A stretch of DNA of 14,986 nucleotides from an uncultured Clostridia bacterium. GTDB lineage: Bacteria > Bacillota > Clostridia > Oscillospirales > Acutalibacteraceae. The stretch spans positions 1-14,986 of the forward strand of contig CAMHOI010000004.1 of NCBI GenBank assembly GCA_946186725.1, in the 5' to 3' direction. Position numbers and translations under genes: made by a program. A model generated the notes under the pieces. The model was not told the DNA's origin and did not search any database. It worked only from the letters and a program-made list of their open reading frames with translations. Below are positions 14,747 to 14,986 of this stretch, piece after piece (positions within the stretch are counted from its first letter, which is position 1; each line of letters opens with the position of its first letter).

Positions 14747-14956
14747 ATGGTCACAATCAACGCACAGCGGCTCAGCGCCGGCTGGGCCGTCGCGGTGAGC
14801 TGCCTCGCCGACGACGACAAGCCCACCGTCTTCTCCCCGCCCGGCGTCTTCCCCGCGGGCCTCGTGCCGATCCCGAACGGCGCAAAGTGCCGCGAGATTG
14901 ACACCGGCAAGACCTTCCTCTTCGACGGCGAGAACCTCGCGTGGCTCGCCGAATAG
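14747..14956 (+). CDS. Stand-alone paralogue of the tail fibre N-terminal domain
   Basis: The product is 69 residues with AAAGGAGG before its ATG. It aligns almost without gaps with the first about 68 residues of the fibre at 12323: MVTI, LSxGWxVxVSCLxDDxKPT, PPGVFP, PIPNGAK, EIDTG, FLFD and a near-terminal Trp. By eye 42 of about 66 aligned residues are identical. The domain therefore works without the fibre shaft, perhaps as an attachment module or a decoy for the same partner. Its function is not known. The next gene begins 13 bases after its stop. Confidence 0.7.
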   Translation: MVTINAQRLSAGWAVAVSCLADDDKPTVFSPPGVFPAGLVPIPNGAKCREIDTGKTFLFDGENLAWLAE

Positions 14957-14969
14957 AAAGGAGCGCAAC

Positions 14970-14986
14970 ATGGTAACAAGAAATTT
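14970..14986 (+). CDS. Start of a further phage gene (3' partial)
   Basis: ATG at 14970 is preceded by AAAGGAG (14958-14964) with a gap of five bases, and the frame reads MVTRN before the window ends. The site is as strong as those of the neighbours, so a real gene very likely begins here. Nothing can be said about its product; position suggests a tail-tip accessory, holin or lysin. Confidence 0.55.

Noticed and set aside
12323..14956. Diversity-generating retroelement acting on the tail fibre
   Set aside because: No reverse transcriptase, and the repeated part is the fibre N-terminal domain, not a C-terminal variable repeat with A-biased changes.

Overview
This window is the head-to-tail structural region of a long-tailed, non-contractile (siphovirus-type) phage, most likely a prophage of a GC-rich gut Clostridia/Oscillospiraceae-like Firmicute. 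The host guess rests on four things: strong AGGAGG-type ribosome binding sites before most genes, high GC with Firmicute-style phage gene families, the phi13-type major tail protein, and a palindromic intergenic element that resembles repeats I remember from that group (not verified). All genes lie on the + strand and are tightly packed, often with ATGA or TGATG overlaps. The window holds no integrase, terminase, portal, protease or lysis gene, no RNA gene, no CRISPR and no gene-free stretch over 300 bases.

Layout. Bases 1-1697 hold an HK97-fold major capsid protein, cut at its 5' end, with an N-terminal coiled-coil (delta/scaffold-like) region and a C-terminal cadherin-like beta-sandwich. 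Bases 1757-3144 are the neck: gp6-like connector, head closure, probable tail terminator, HK97 gp10-like protein. Bases 3208-7755 are the tail tube: major tail protein, the gpG/gpGT tail assembly chaperones joined by a programmed -1 frameshift, and a 1122-aa tape measure protein. Bases 7755-12307 are the tail tip: a giant Ig/FN3-rich protein with a Dit-like C-terminus, a baseplate hub/Tal-like protein and a small barrel protein. Bases 12323-14986 are a variable host-recognition and accessory region: a tail fibre plus several small proteins, one of them a stand-alone copy of the fibre's N-terminal domain.

How the genes work together. The capsid assembles on its own N-terminal scaffold. The neck proteins close the head and join it to the tail. 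The chaperones load the tape measure, around which the major tail protein polymerises. The tip complex (multi-Ig protein, hub, fibre) binds the cell.

The most notable observations are a textbook -1 frameshift signal (slippery GGGAAAC plus a 12-bp stem-loop), an in-frame internal ribosome binding site and ATG at the delta/capsid junction whose 12-base sequence is repeated before the major tail gene, three exact-length 104-residue repeats in the tape measure, three 22-residue repeats inserted in an Ig domain of the tip protein, and several AT-rich patches that look like recombination cassettes. I did not see a clearly new defence or regulatory system; this is mainly a well-ordered phage structural module.
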